DNA of 64,000 nucleotides from Adiantum capillus-veneris (taxonomy: Eukaryota; Streptophyta; Polypodiopsida; Polypodiales; Pteridaceae): the NCBI GenBank assembly GCA_014529385.2, contig CM043969.1, forward strand, positions 16,568,446 through 16,632,445, given 5' to 3'. The number at the start of each line of letters is the position of its first letter. The first letter of the stretch is position 1. Positions 23,623 through 34,313 of this stretch are shown in pieces. The notes below the pieces were generated by a model. That model did not search any database and was not told the DNA's origin. It worked only from the letters and a program-made list of their open reading frames with translations. The translations under genes and the position numbers were made by a program.

Positions 23623-23680
23623 AAGGATCTTCCTAGAACATGTGACTGGCATCTAACTTGCCGTATCTAGGAAGATCCTT
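23623..23680. repeat. 15-bp perfect inverted repeat with 28-nt loop
   Basis: The arms AAGGATCTTCCTAGA (23623-23637) and TCTAGGAAGATCCTT (23666-23680) are exactly complementary. The left arm contains the in-frame TAG of the acidic exon on the minus strand. Confidence 0.9.
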
Positions 23681-24189
23681 CCGATCGACAGGGATGTTGG
23701 TGTTGTCATGGGTGTCCGCACCGAAAGATCCTCTCCCTACATATACACAAAGATGAAAGAGAATAGATCATAAATTCAACTGATATTATAATCATGTAGT
23801 GTCCAGCACAAACACCCCACTTACTCTTCAATAATGACCTCCTTGAAATCCAGGCCTTTGCCTTCGAAGGGATTGAAGTGTTGCAAAGTGCCTTCATGCA
23901 TGTATCTTCCATTCTCAATACACCTGCAAAACACAGTGGATGTTACTGATGCCTGCAGGGAAGCATGAAGGTACCAACCATGTAAGAAGCCTCCAAAGCC
24001 TCCCCACAGGCAACACAAGAACCAAAAACATGTATTGTATTTTGAGGATCCACAACATGAGGCCTTGGAGTCAACGTGTGAGTCATCCCTCTCTTCACAT
24101 CAGCAAAGAGCTTGCTTACAAATTTGTACTGGTCTTGGGTTTCCAAGGACTCGTTGTAGAGCCTGCATACTCTCTCTGCAAAACAGAAT

Positions 24190-25850
24190 GCTCTCGTAAT
24201 TTACTTACCAAAACAACCAAGATGCATGGAATAACACAGGCAATAGCAAAAAAATATTGAAAGAGTACCAAAATAGAACAAAACAGTACCCAACATGCAC
24301 CAAAACAGTACCAAAATTGACTGCTAGCAAGGAATAACACATGCAATACCAAAATATTATTGCAACAGTTACAAAATAGAACCACGACAGTACCAAATCA
24401 AACAATTAGCAAAGAAAACATTATTAGAAGAAAATACCAATGTAGTATCAAGGTACTAGAAATACCAGAAGTACCAAAAGTACCAAAAGTTTCAACAGTA
24501 CTAGAGCAGTTTCAAGCACCAAAAGTACCCAAGTCATACTCAACATTACAGTATAAGACAGTAACTAGAAAGTACCAAAATAAGTAATCAGACTACCCAA
24601 AGAGCAGATAAATACCCAGAGTACCAAGGATTGTGCCACATAGCACCCAATGCAAATCTGTAAACTATATGAGTACCAAAATTCTCAAGGCAATGCCAAA
24701 ATGGTCAAAGAGAGAACCAAATAAAATAAATAAGCACAAAAGGTTACAAGGAAAGTACCAAAAGTACCAAAATAGGTTGAAGTACCAAATGTTTCAACAG
24801 TACCAAGTCAGTATCAAGCACCAAAAGTACCCAAGTCATACTCACCATTACAGTATAAGACTGTAACTAGAAAGTACCAAAATAAGTAATCAGACTCCCA
24901 ATGAACAGATAAGCACCCAGAGTACCAAAGATTGTGCCACATAGCACCCAAGGAAAATCTGTAGACTATATGAGTACCAAAAGTTCTCAAGGCAGTACCA
25001 AAATGTTCAAAGAGAGAACCAAATCAAATAAAGAAGCACAAAAGGTTATAAGGGAAGTACCAAAATAGGTTGAAGTACCAAATGTTTCAAGAGTACCAAA
25101 GCAGTATCAAGCACCAAAAGTACCCAAGTCAAACTCAACATTACAGTATAAGACTGTAACTTGAAAGTTCCAAAATAAGTAATAAGAGTACCCAATGAAC
25201 AGAAAAGCACCCAGAGTACCAAAGATTGTGCCACATAGCACCCAAGACAATATCTGTAAACTATATGAGTACCAAAAAATCTCAAGCCAATACCAGAATG
25301 ATTGAAGAGAGAACCAATTAAAATAACTAAGCACCAAAAGGTTACAAGGGAAGTACGAACATAGCAATTAGTGTTCGATTAAATACCCAAATCAGTTTAA
25401 AAAGTACCAAAACAGTCCAAAAATAAGCAAACCACTTTCAAAAGAAAACTGGAAAGTACCAAGACATTTAAAGAAGATACCAAAGCACTAAGCAGCATGT
25501 ACCATAGTCGTCCCAAAATAGAATTAAAAAAGACCAAATGATAAAAAAAGCACCAAAAGTACCATGGATTGTGCCATTATAGAATCCAAAACAAAACAAA
25601 TAGTACAGTGTAAGACTCAAAAATTAGAAACAAGGAAGTACCAATATAGTACCAAGTAGTTCAAATGAGTACCAAATGAAATGAAGCAGCAGCATAAAGT
25701 GCTAAGGAAAGTTCCAGCACTGCCCTTAGTGTTAAATAAAAGTACCAAAACAGTTAGAGAGAGTACCAAACCAGTCCAAGATAGTACTAAAACCCATAAA
25801 AATGTCAACAAATAAACCAGTCAAGAAGTGAAAAATGCCAAAATCACCAA
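24190..25850. repeat. GTACCAAA-rich intronic repeat with three ~300-bp tandem copies
   Basis: The phrase AGTACCAAA recurs dozens of times across the 1.7-kb intron between the coiled-coil exon and the exon at 24179. Within it a unit of about 300 bp is repeated in tandem: the phrase CACCAAAAGTACCCAAGTCA appears near 24518, 24818 and 25111 (the third copy ends its block in the same order), and each is followed by AGATTGTGCCACATAGCACC-like text. Nothing coding is seen. Confidence 0.85.
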
Positions 25851-27714
25851 ACCTTGTGCATAATGAAAACTTTCAACACTCGTACACAATGCAATAAGCC
25901 AGAAATACAATAACTCCTACTGTTCAACCTCAGTTTGGAGCTTCTTGATATTTTTGGAAACCCCGTGCCGTTGTAACAAGCTCTGACTTGCTCCCAACTC
26001 AGCCTCCACCTCTCTGATCTCTTCATCAGGGATAGGTATTTGCTGCCGCAGCACACCGATGCGCGCCTCCAGGGTATCAATATCCTCCATCAAACTTTTC
26101 GCCACACCCTCTTTACCCTCATATACCAGTATAGCTGGTCCTTGTTTTCCTGAATAGAGGCCTTTAGGTCTGTTAGTTTTGAAGACCCTTAATGTGACAC
26201 CTGCTTTTGGAGTCTTTGGAGCAATGCCTCTAATTCAGGTAGGTAGTCAGCCACTGCCCCTCTGACAACTTGCTCTGGTTCTGTGCAGATGTTGCTGCCA
26301 CTTTGAGTCATGCGGGCCTTCTTAACTGACTGCGGGATAGGTCTAGGGGAGGAAGCATTTTTCTTCCTCCATATCTCAACTTTATGGTCAAGACCGCCAG
26401 TCCTAAATGATATCATCTATAACACTCCTTTCCCAAACCAGGCCCATGCTATTCTATGCCCTATTGGGTCTTTTCTCGCTGCATCACATATCTCGAACGC
26501 ATAACCCTTAGCAAATTTGGTGGTCAGTTCACCGCATGAAGGGGGTCCCTGATAAACTTTGGAGAATTGAAATCTGCAGTCATCCACCATATGTGGCTGC
26601 AAATGATTTAAATAAATTTTGATGTTCTTTTGGAACTTGTACTTGAAAACAGATAAACCACTGCTCGGATGGCAAGTCCTCATTAGTCAGGTCCATAGGG
26701 AGTTTGCCTTCTAGACTAAGGCCATACTCCTCATGCAAGTCCTCTACTGTATAACAGAACCGAGTTTGTTGAGGGTACTCCTCCATTTTATTCTTACCTG
26801 AAATGTCAAACAAATCAGAAATTATTGTGAAACAAATCCAAAGTACCACATTTGTTACTGTACAGTTAATAACTAATAACTAATGTGTTTACAATATGAT
26901 TTATCCATACTCTATTTCCACGAAACTTCAACAATAGTCTGCAATAAATTCAGTTTTAATCCTTAGCATATGATATACAAAGCTCTAACATAAAGCAGGG
27001 AAACTATAGAATCATGTACATTGTCTCAGCTAAACCTTTCTATCCACAAACATTGAAGCTCCACAACCACTTTTCTAGAAAATCCTAGAAAAATACACTT
27101 AATACTATAGAGCAAGCTAGATAATTAGCATGGTCCAAGTCAATTTTCTAATTTTTCTCTCATATGCATATGGATTACAAATGCGATGCTCCAAGGTATC
27201 AAATTTTACACTGAACATTTAAATTCAAAATTTTACACCATTTAATTAACACAATCCTGATTCCAATGAATAGCTTACCACGTCTTGACTTGTTGGAAAA
27301 TTTTGATTCATCCTCATCGACACGGTGTGAGGTCCGTTCAGAGTCGATTTCAGAAGCCTTGAACTGTTTTGCACTATCCCTTGTGTTGGGACTGCTTTTG
27401 TTCTCCAGCTCTGTTTGTTGAGTGGCGGGTGTGGAAGAACCTTTGTTGTTGCTTCTCCCATGGGTGGGAATTCCCTCCTTGGCCTTCCCTTTCTGTTTGC
27501 ATGTTGAAGGTGAGGCTCTACTGGCAGCAGCTCCCTTGGCCTTTGGGGTCCTCATCGTGGGAGAACTCACACGATAGCAGCTCTGCTACAATGCTGAGAG
27601 AGAGAGAGAGCAGCTCTGCTACGAGTCTGAGGGGGGAGAGAGAGAGCCCTAGCGCTGGCAGAAAGAACTCAATTCAGACGGACTCAGTTCGGACCACTAA
27701 ATCCACTAATTACA

Positions 27715-28507
27715 CCACTACTCTCACACGGGATGGCCCATTGTGAAACTGCACGACTTGTAATTTTTGAGATACAATTATAGCTAAAAAATACAAATTC
27801 CAAAACTTTTGGGCCTCAAAACTTTCCCTCCAAAGGACCAAACAGGTGGAAAAAAAATTGGGCCTTTTCTTGTACCACCATCCTTTGCTTTCAGCCGGGG
27901 TGATTTCACATACTCTATATGGTCCTTTTCCCATATATTTCAACTTTTTCTTCTCGTTTCACACTCCATACATAAGGACTTTATCACCAACATTGATATC
28001 TTTGTTCTTTAGATGACGGTCAAATCATTTCTTCCTCCTATCTTTCTCCACAAGTGCATTTTGCACAGCAAATTTTCTTTCTTCATCTAATCTCTCAAGG
28101 ATATATAGGCGCTCAACTAAAGGGTTACCATCCCAACCTTCTTGTGAAGCTATGCGCAGACTAGGAATTACAAACTCCCATGGCATAACTGCTTCTTAGC
28201 CATATACCATTTTGAATGGTGTACAATTAATAGCCACTTTGTAAGAAGTACGATAAGCCCATAGAGATGATGTCAGCTTCAAATCCCAGTCTGTGCAATG
28301 AGCTAGTGCTCTCAGCTTGGCCATTTGCTTGTGGATAATAAGACATGGAATTATTGTGGGCTATCATGAATTTTGTCGTGAGTTCCTTCATCACTCTATT
28401 TATAAAATGAGTACCATTGTCAACTCGCAATCTCAAAGGGACAACCAAACCTTGTAATAATGTTCTCAAAGAGAAACTTGGCAATTGACCTTGCATCAAC
28501 CTTACAT
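27715..28507 (-). pseudogene. Integrase, 3' part, of Ty3 element D
   Basis: Minus-strand text LRVDNGTHFINRVMKELTTK (second catalytic Asp block), YYPQANGQAES (the block with the catalytic Glu), then KFAVQNALVEKDRRKK, INVGDKVLMYGV and KYMGKGPYRVCEITPAESKG, the C-terminal DNA-binding part. Stops and frameshifts interrupt it near 28445, 28300 and 28060. Element F interrupts the gene at 28508; the preceding part is at 36675-36840. The fragment ends just upstream of the 5' end of the phosphatase-like gene. Confidence 0.85.
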
Positions 28508-29710
28508 TGTCGTGCCGTGGAACATACATAGTGTGAAATAAAAACGTTCACCTCACTCTTGACACTTCTCAATGTATGCAAATAAAAGCAATCATGTACA
28601 TATTGTGATATATGTTGAAGTGTCTACTGCGGTTATTATCATGTACATACCTATCCGGGGAGTCGTGGCCCTCGATGTGGCGCATTTGTGTGCTTTTCCA
28701 CTTGATAAGATGCTTAATTTGGTTTTAAAATGTATATATTCCAAGTGTTTCATGGTGGCACACTCATCTCGCCTATAAAGACTGATGCGGGCAAAAACTG
28801 CCAAAAATAGCAGCTAATAGGCACCATTAAAGAATTGCATGGAAAGTGACCCAAAATGGTATATTGATGGAAAATGATGCTTTTCTATGATTTTTATGCT
28901 TATGCAAGTGATCCCACAAATTTAGGGATTTTTCTGACTCTGTTAGGGATTTTTCGCATCAAAAATGACATTTTTTTGGGTCAAAAATGAGCTGAAAATG
29001 GCTTAGTTTTGGTCCAAAGTGGAAAAATGGCCCAAAAATTGACACATCAGCTCATATTTCCATGGGTAAGAGAGAGAAAGGGGCTTTTTACAGAAAAAAC
29101 CAGCAATTTTGCTCTACTGTGCAATAGCTTCCATGGTTGCCCAATCTATGTGTGATGTAGTCCCGCCTCTTCGAAATCTTGTATCTGAGCTAGTGAGGGA
29201 GTGAATTAGGGTTTCCCCTTATCAAAATGGTGTGTGGGCTTCACTTTAGAAGCTCTTAAATCTCTACAAAATCAAAAAATTGTCGTCGTGAAGGTGGAAG
29301 CTCGAGCATTCCTTTCAACTATTTGATGTTACGACTATGTAATTGGGGACGAGGCTACATCATACCATGAAAGAGGTTTGGGTTTTGATTGAGAATTGTG
29401 CTTGTATGAGAATTGAGGTTTCATGGCTGAAACTTTAGTGTTTTTAAATGGTCTTGTAAAGTGAAATTGAATGTGATTTGGTCATCCTCTCATCATAATC
29501 TCAACTACGAAAATAAGCAGATTCCAAGCACGATAGGAAAGAGGGTTTGTGACTTTGCTATCACGAACGCTCTTAGATTTTGTGTCACCCTTAGAAAGAG
29601 GGTTGGTGATTCTCCACAAACACTTTTTCACAATTTTTTTCACTCTCATCACGAACTCTCACAGCCAGAGGTTTTTGAACCTTCCCAGCTAGACCACACA
29701 CTTTTCGACA
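28508..29710 (+). repeat. 5' LTR of Ty3 element F
   Basis: 1203 bp, starts TGTCGTGCCGTGG and ends CTTTTCGACA. Near-identical to 35456-36674. The flanking ACAT (28504-28507) is repeated after the 3' LTR (36675-36678). The two LTRs differ by scattered substitutions and small indels, so the insertion is not very recent. Confidence 0.95.
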
Positions 29711-29714
29711 TTTC

Positions 29715-29732
29715 TGGTGAACCCGACGTGAA
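29715..29732 (+). other. Primer-binding site of element F
   Basis: TGGTGAACCCGACGTGAA begins four bases after the 5' LTR. It has the TGG start and a GAACCC complement to a tRNA T-arm. The tRNA is not identified. Confidence 0.7.
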
Positions 29733-29794
29733 GCAGATGGGGTGGGGGTTCAAATACTTGTTTTGAAAGGTTTAATTACAAAAATTAAAGCTAT

Positions 29795-31000
29795 GGATCA
29801 ACAAGACCAACGAGGCATGCATTTTGATCAAGGCACAATGCAAATGTTTCAAGCATTCGCCATGTTTATGCAACAACAACAGGCTACAGAAAGAAGGGAG
29901 GTGTCAGCAACCAAGCCCTTCAAGCTATTGTGAACAAAATGGACCAATTTGAAGGGAAATATTTCACAAAGTTTCTTCGTGGTTATTTAAAGGAGATGGA
30001 GCTACAGCGGGTTCCAGAGGTGGACATGATTCGTAGTTTTGAGCTTGTTGTGGTCCCCGAGATTAGAGACCATGTAAGGGGAATCAAGGAGGAGCATGGA
30101 GAAGGTTCGGAGCAATTCAAATTATCCCTGAAGGAGTAATACTCCATGGAGGACTCTGAAAGGGTTACATAAAGGACGTTCTTGGAATGGGTTGCAAAGC
30201 CAAAAGAAGGACTTTCCATCACCGAACTGTTGAGAGAGTTTGAGCGACGCTATGCTCAACTGTCAGGAACAGAGCGGGCTACTTTGGAGAGTGAAAAGAC
30301 CGAATTATTCCTTCAAGCTGCAGGTCATGAGCTCCAAGAAAATCTAGAGCTACTCCTTGAAGACAAGAATACATAACAGGGTCTAAAGGCTGAGTGGAAA
30401 GAGGTTGAAGATGCAGTCTCATGGCTTGCTAAGAGGCAGCATCGTAGGGACAAGATGGTGGTGAATGGTACTACCTCTCCTCCTAGCATGTTAGAGATTC
30501 CACCGAAGCCTACTATTGTGAGTCCAAAAGGTGATAACTCAATGCTTGATGAGCTTGTTAAGGGCATGTGAGAAATTAAGTTAAAGCTAACAAGGATTGA
30601 AGAGAAAGGACAACGTGCTGCAGGACAAAAATCCCAAAGAAAAGAAGGATTTGTGCACAGATGCATATGGTGTGATGGCATGGACCATGGAAGAAGGTAT
30701 TGTGATAGCTTTAGTGATGCCTTAAAAAGAGATCTTGTGTTTTTTAAGGATGGCAAGTTCCATCTGCGGGAGACAAGTATGCCATTAGGAACTAACTTTG
30801 GAAAAGGAGGTATGCGGAAGTTAGTGGAGGATATGGCAAGTAGTCATGCTATTTCTGCAGTGGAGGCTGCTACCTATGGGGCAAAGATAGAGCTAATTCC
30901 AAAGAAAGTGTTAAAGTATACTCCAGATGATTTTGAGGAGGTTGATAGCTTGTGGCCATATGCAGTAGCCTCAGCTAAAAAGGGAAGGTAACTAAACATG
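29795..31000 (+). pseudogene. Gag of element F
   Basis: It starts around MDQQDQRGMHFDQGTMQMF, Gln-rich, then KMDQFEGKYFTKFLRGYLKE and FLEWVAKPKEGLSITELLRE, capsid-like helices. A single Cys-His segment CIWCDGMDHGRRYCD at about 30662 fits a C-x2-C-x4-H-x4-C zinc knuckle. In-frame stops occur near 30138, 30170, 30374 and 30570. The reading continues as FHLRETSMPLGTNFGKGGM to about 30990. It would package element RNA. Confidence 0.8.
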
Positions 31001-31053
31001 TATTACATGAAGCTGGTGATTGCATACTCCATACGACAGGTTGGGATGACCCT

Positions 31054-32140
31054 GTGGACTCTTTATCAGTGCATGCCTATCTTGCAAAATGCTATAACAA
31101 TGAAGAAATTGTGGAAGAGAAGCGCAGACGTGAGAATGGTGATGCAGGTCCTTTTACCTTAAAGAGGGTTACAAGAGCTGGTGGAAGAAAGAATCCAGGA
31201 CCTTCTTATGAGTCTCCACCACATGTGCCTCCTCCTCTTGAGATTCCTATGGAGGAGGCATCTACAGGGAAGAAGAAAGAGCAAGGAAAAGCTAAAGCAA
31301 AAGGTCCTGCATACAAACTACAATCTGACATTGAAGTTGCCACAAACTTAAAGTAGGTATTGGAGGAAAGTATTTTGAATAGCAAAATTGAGTTTACCTT
31401 GGGTGAGGTTCTTGGCATTGCTAAACGCGAGTTTCATGAAGAAATTATAGATATCATAAAAAGAAAGAGGCAAACTCTCACTGAGTCTATTCCTCCATAT
31501 TCTGAGGGTGAAGGGGAGTCACTTAAGGCACATGGAATACATGTCCAAGAGAGTGATTGTGATGAAAATGTGGTAGGATGCTACCAGTCTTCTTGAAGCG
31601 ATGCACATGCTCGATTTGCAGATAATGATGATGATGATGAAGCCTCCTATAAAAGCCACTACTCCAAAAGTCATTGGGCAAGAGCTACAACAGAAACCTT
31701 AGTCAAGGTGGGTGATCTTGAGGAGCCATATGTTGCATTGATAGATCATGGCTCTGAGATCAATCTTATGTCCAAGAGTCTTTACATGAAGGGTAAGTCG
31801 CCGATAAACACAGACCATGGGTGGATGATTAGAGCTACAAATAACTCATCAGGAGAATGGGGCTTGTCCAAATGTGAAAGTGACGATTGGTAATGTGAAG
31901 GATGAACAAAACTTCTTTGTGCAGGAGATATCTACCTATCCTCTTATCCTTGGGCAGCCATACATCATAGCCGTTCGCATGGAAACAAAGGTCTTGGATG
32001 ATGGTTCTGCTTATGCTAGGGTAAAGAGTAGAGATGGGAAGCGAGCTGTGCAATTTTTCACTGTGTGTGTGAATCACGAGAGGAACTGCAATAGTCTTCG
32101 TGAGTATCCTCTACCAAAAGCGAACAAAGAGTTCAAAGAG
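31054..32140 (+). pseudogene. Spacer and aspartic protease of element F
   Basis: A Lys/Pro-rich spacer (31054-31596) leads to EEPYVALIDHGSEINLMSK at about 31722, the protease active site with DHGS in place of DSGS or DTGS, then PLILGQPYI about 75 residues later, the ILGxP block of the family. A frameshift near 31870 separates the two halves. The enzyme would mature the polyprotein. Confidence 0.8.
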
Positions 32141-32485
32141 TACAAGGAGACAAGGGGTTTGGCCATGTACCATTGTGAAGCGGGATTGCAATGGTACAAG
32201 AAGAAAAATATTCTCGCCTGACCCAAAGCGAGAAGAAGCTTTTTCTACAGGTTTCCAGGGATTAACAGAGCATGGGTCAGTATGTTTTATGAAGCTTGAG
32301 GATATGAAAAGAAGTGCGCGACAATATGTATATAGTGTACAGAAATACATGAAAGAAAATGGTTTCACAGAGGATAGTGAATGCATTTCAAGTTTCTTTG
32401 AACAAGTTTCTCATGTAGATACTATGCTTGAGCTTGAAGCTATAATGGATTCTAGCATGCAAGATGGAACCCACATTGTGGAAGC

Positions 32486-33520
32486 ATGCTCTATGGAAAT
32501 GTATGGTGTGATGCTTTTGAAGATAAAAAGGATTTCAATGCTAATGAAGGACCAGAAGTGCGTGTGGAGACCAAGTACAAAATGGTGGCAAAGAAAGTGA
32601 GACCAGTGGCTTTACCTTTACCATTAGATTGCAGGAAAAAGCTAGAGCAAGATTCTTTGCAGCCGAGTCTCAGGGATCCAAAAAGAATTGGACACAAGTT
32701 CACAATGGAATCCCTAAAAGACATAAAAGTTGGTTGTGAAGAGTTTTTAACAGAAGAAGAGAAGAAGATTTTTAAAGAAATGCTTTCAAGACATGGTAAG
32801 GCTTTTGCTTTCCAGCCACATGAGATAGGGTGTGTTGATCCTAATGTTGTTGCACCTATGGTGATCTTCACTATCCCTCATGTACCTTGGAATCTATGCC
32901 TAATTCTGGTTCCAAAAGCACATTTTCCAAAGTTAATAGAACTACTCAATGAAAAGATTAGCATGGGTATCTTGGAGCCTTCTTGTGCACCATATTCAAA
33001 CAGGTGGTTCACTGTGCCTAAGAAGAATGGAGCTTTGCGGTTCATACAAGATATGCAACCTGTAAACAAGGTTACCATCAAGAATGTGGGTACAGGACCT
33101 ATAGTGGATGAATTTACAGAGGCGTTTGCAGGAAGGTCAATTTACTCGATGGGAGATCTCTATTTAGGGTACGATCAATTTCAGCTAGATGTTGAGAGTC
33201 TATAGAGATCTGACAACTATGAAAACACCATTGGGATTGGTGAGGATGTGTACCTTACCTCAAGGAGCAACAAATTTAGTTGCACACATGATGAATGGGA
33301 TGAACATGGTTCTACGTGACTTCATACCTTAAATCACAATGCCATTTCTTGATGATGTGCCCATCAAAGGATGTGAAGACAAAGATAAAGATGAAGCTAT
33401 GGATTCAAGGGGGTGTCGTAAGTTTGTTGCAGACCATATCAAAGATTGTGAGAAGATTTTTTCAAAGCTAGAAGAAGTTAATCTTACCCTGTCAGGGCAA
33501 AAATATGTATTTGGTGTTAA
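32486..33520 (+). pseudogene. Reverse transcriptase of element F
   Basis: The ORF 32486-33205 has FTIPHVPWNLCLILVPKAHF, SNRWFTVPKKNGALRFIQD, QPVNKVTIKN and YSMGDLYLGYDQF. A TAG at 33203-33205 interrupts, then TTMKTPLGLVRMCTLPQGAT and, after a TAA at about 33330, MPFLDDVPIKGC with the catalytic Asp pair. After KVNL-like text (EEVNLTLSGQKYVFGVNEV) the RT ends early: the thumb and connection present in other elements are missing. Confidence 0.88.
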
Positions 33521-34262
33521 TGAAGTGTTGATTGTGACAGTGGACACAAGTCCTACAAGGATAGGATGGGCAGTAGGGCAAGATGATGATGAAGGAAAAA
33601 GGTATGTGGTGAAATTTGGAGCCAAGATTCTGAGTTCTGGCCGACGCGATTATGCACAAGTAAAAAGGGAACTATGGGGGGTGGTTACAGCATTAAGGTG
33701 TGACAAGGAGTACTTGATAGAGGCATCAGTGGTTGTGGAAACTGATTGTTTGCCTCTTCTTGGAATGATCACAAACTGTTCAACTCCTGATATTGCAATG
33801 CTACGATGGATAGCCTACATAAAGTCCTTGAATCCTAAGTTCAAGCATATTGCAGGGAAAGACAATCCAATGGCAGATATGCTATCTAGGGCAAGGTATG
33901 AAGATGAACAGGACATGATTATTGAGGGAGATGATGTTGGCACAAAGTTTTACACTATTGATCATGCAAAGAGTAGTCGTGCATGTTTGGTGTCTTCACT
34001 TGAGTCCTTTTCAGAGGAACTATATGAGGATGAATGGATCTTGATAGGTCGCTACTTAAGTACTCTGCAGAAGCAGGATGATTGGACTGAGCAAGAATTT
34101 AAGAGGTTAAGAAGAAAAGTATATGTGTACTTCTTGAGGGATGGCTACTTATGGAAGCATCCTAAACGAAGGGATGCAACACCATTTCGTGTAGTATGCG
34201 ATAAGGTTACTCAACAACAAATCATCAAGGAGTTCCATGAAAGTTTATGGGTAGGACATTGA
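33339..34262 (+). CDS. RT palm fused to RNase H and integrase zinc domain of element F
   Basis: One open frame of 307 codons joins the RT catalytic block (FLDDVPIKG, residues 3-11) to RNase H (VDTSPTRIGWAVGQ near residue 68, RRDYAQVKRELWGVVTAL, VVETDCLPLL, HIAGKDNPMADMLSR) and to the start of the integrase (PFRVVCDKVTQQQIIKEFHESLWVGH). The usual 100 or more residues of RT thumb and connection between palm and RNase H are absent, so this is an in-frame internal deletion. A stop at 34260-34262 precedes the integrase proper. Confidence 0.85.
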   Translation: MPFLDDVPIKGCEDKDKDEAMDSRGCRKFVADHIKDCEKIFSKLEEVNLTLSGQKYVFGVNEVLIVTVDTSPTRIGWAVGQDDDEGKRYVVKFGAKILSSGRRDYAQVKRELWGVVTALRCDKEYLIEASVVVETDCLPLLGMITNCSTPDIAMLRWIAYIKSLNPKFKHIAGKDNPMADMLSRARYEDEQDMIIEGDDVGTKFYTIDHAKSSRACLVSSLESFSEELYEDEWILIGRYLSTLQKQDDWTEQEFKRLRRKVYVYFLRDGYLWKHPKRRDATPFRVVCDKVTQQQIIKEFHESLWVGH

Positions 34263-34313
34263 GGTGTATGGGCAACATTTGCCAAGGTAAAAGAAAGGTA
34301 TTGGTGGAAAGGG

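Larger units (their letters stand above)
22371..27570 (-). pseudogene. Multi-exon gene: coiled coil, acidic middle, FCP1/HAD-type phosphatase domain
   Basis: Minus-strand exons with plausible splice sites: 27570-27279 (Lys/Ser-rich start MSSPTMRTPKAK), about 26799-26190 (EQWFICFQVQ, ICDAARKDPIGHRIAWAWF), about 26187-25919 (coiled coil, EDIDTLEARIGVLRQQ), 24179 to about 23975, 23929-23825, 23736 to about 22975 (acidic Glu/Ala-rich), and 22724-22371. The last has KRLVILDVNGVLLKD, the HAD nucleophile block, then KYCMVRPDAEDFILSLRRRC and VMLWSCSQRNNL, as in plant FCP1-homology proteins that remove protein phosphates. The second motif aspartate is Asn here, as in some plant members. In-frame TAG codons at 23633-23635 and near 23390, frameshifts near 26610 and 26120, and no C-terminal half of the HAD fold point to a pseudogene or a captured fragment. 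Coiled-coil and HAD parts may belong to two genes. Confidence 0.55.

Noticed and set aside
24205-25367. Hydrophobic minus-strand ORFs that look membrane-like
   Set aside because: They are the reverse reading of GTACCAAA-type repeats (Trp/Tyr/Leu/Phe-rich by composition) and repeat with the array.
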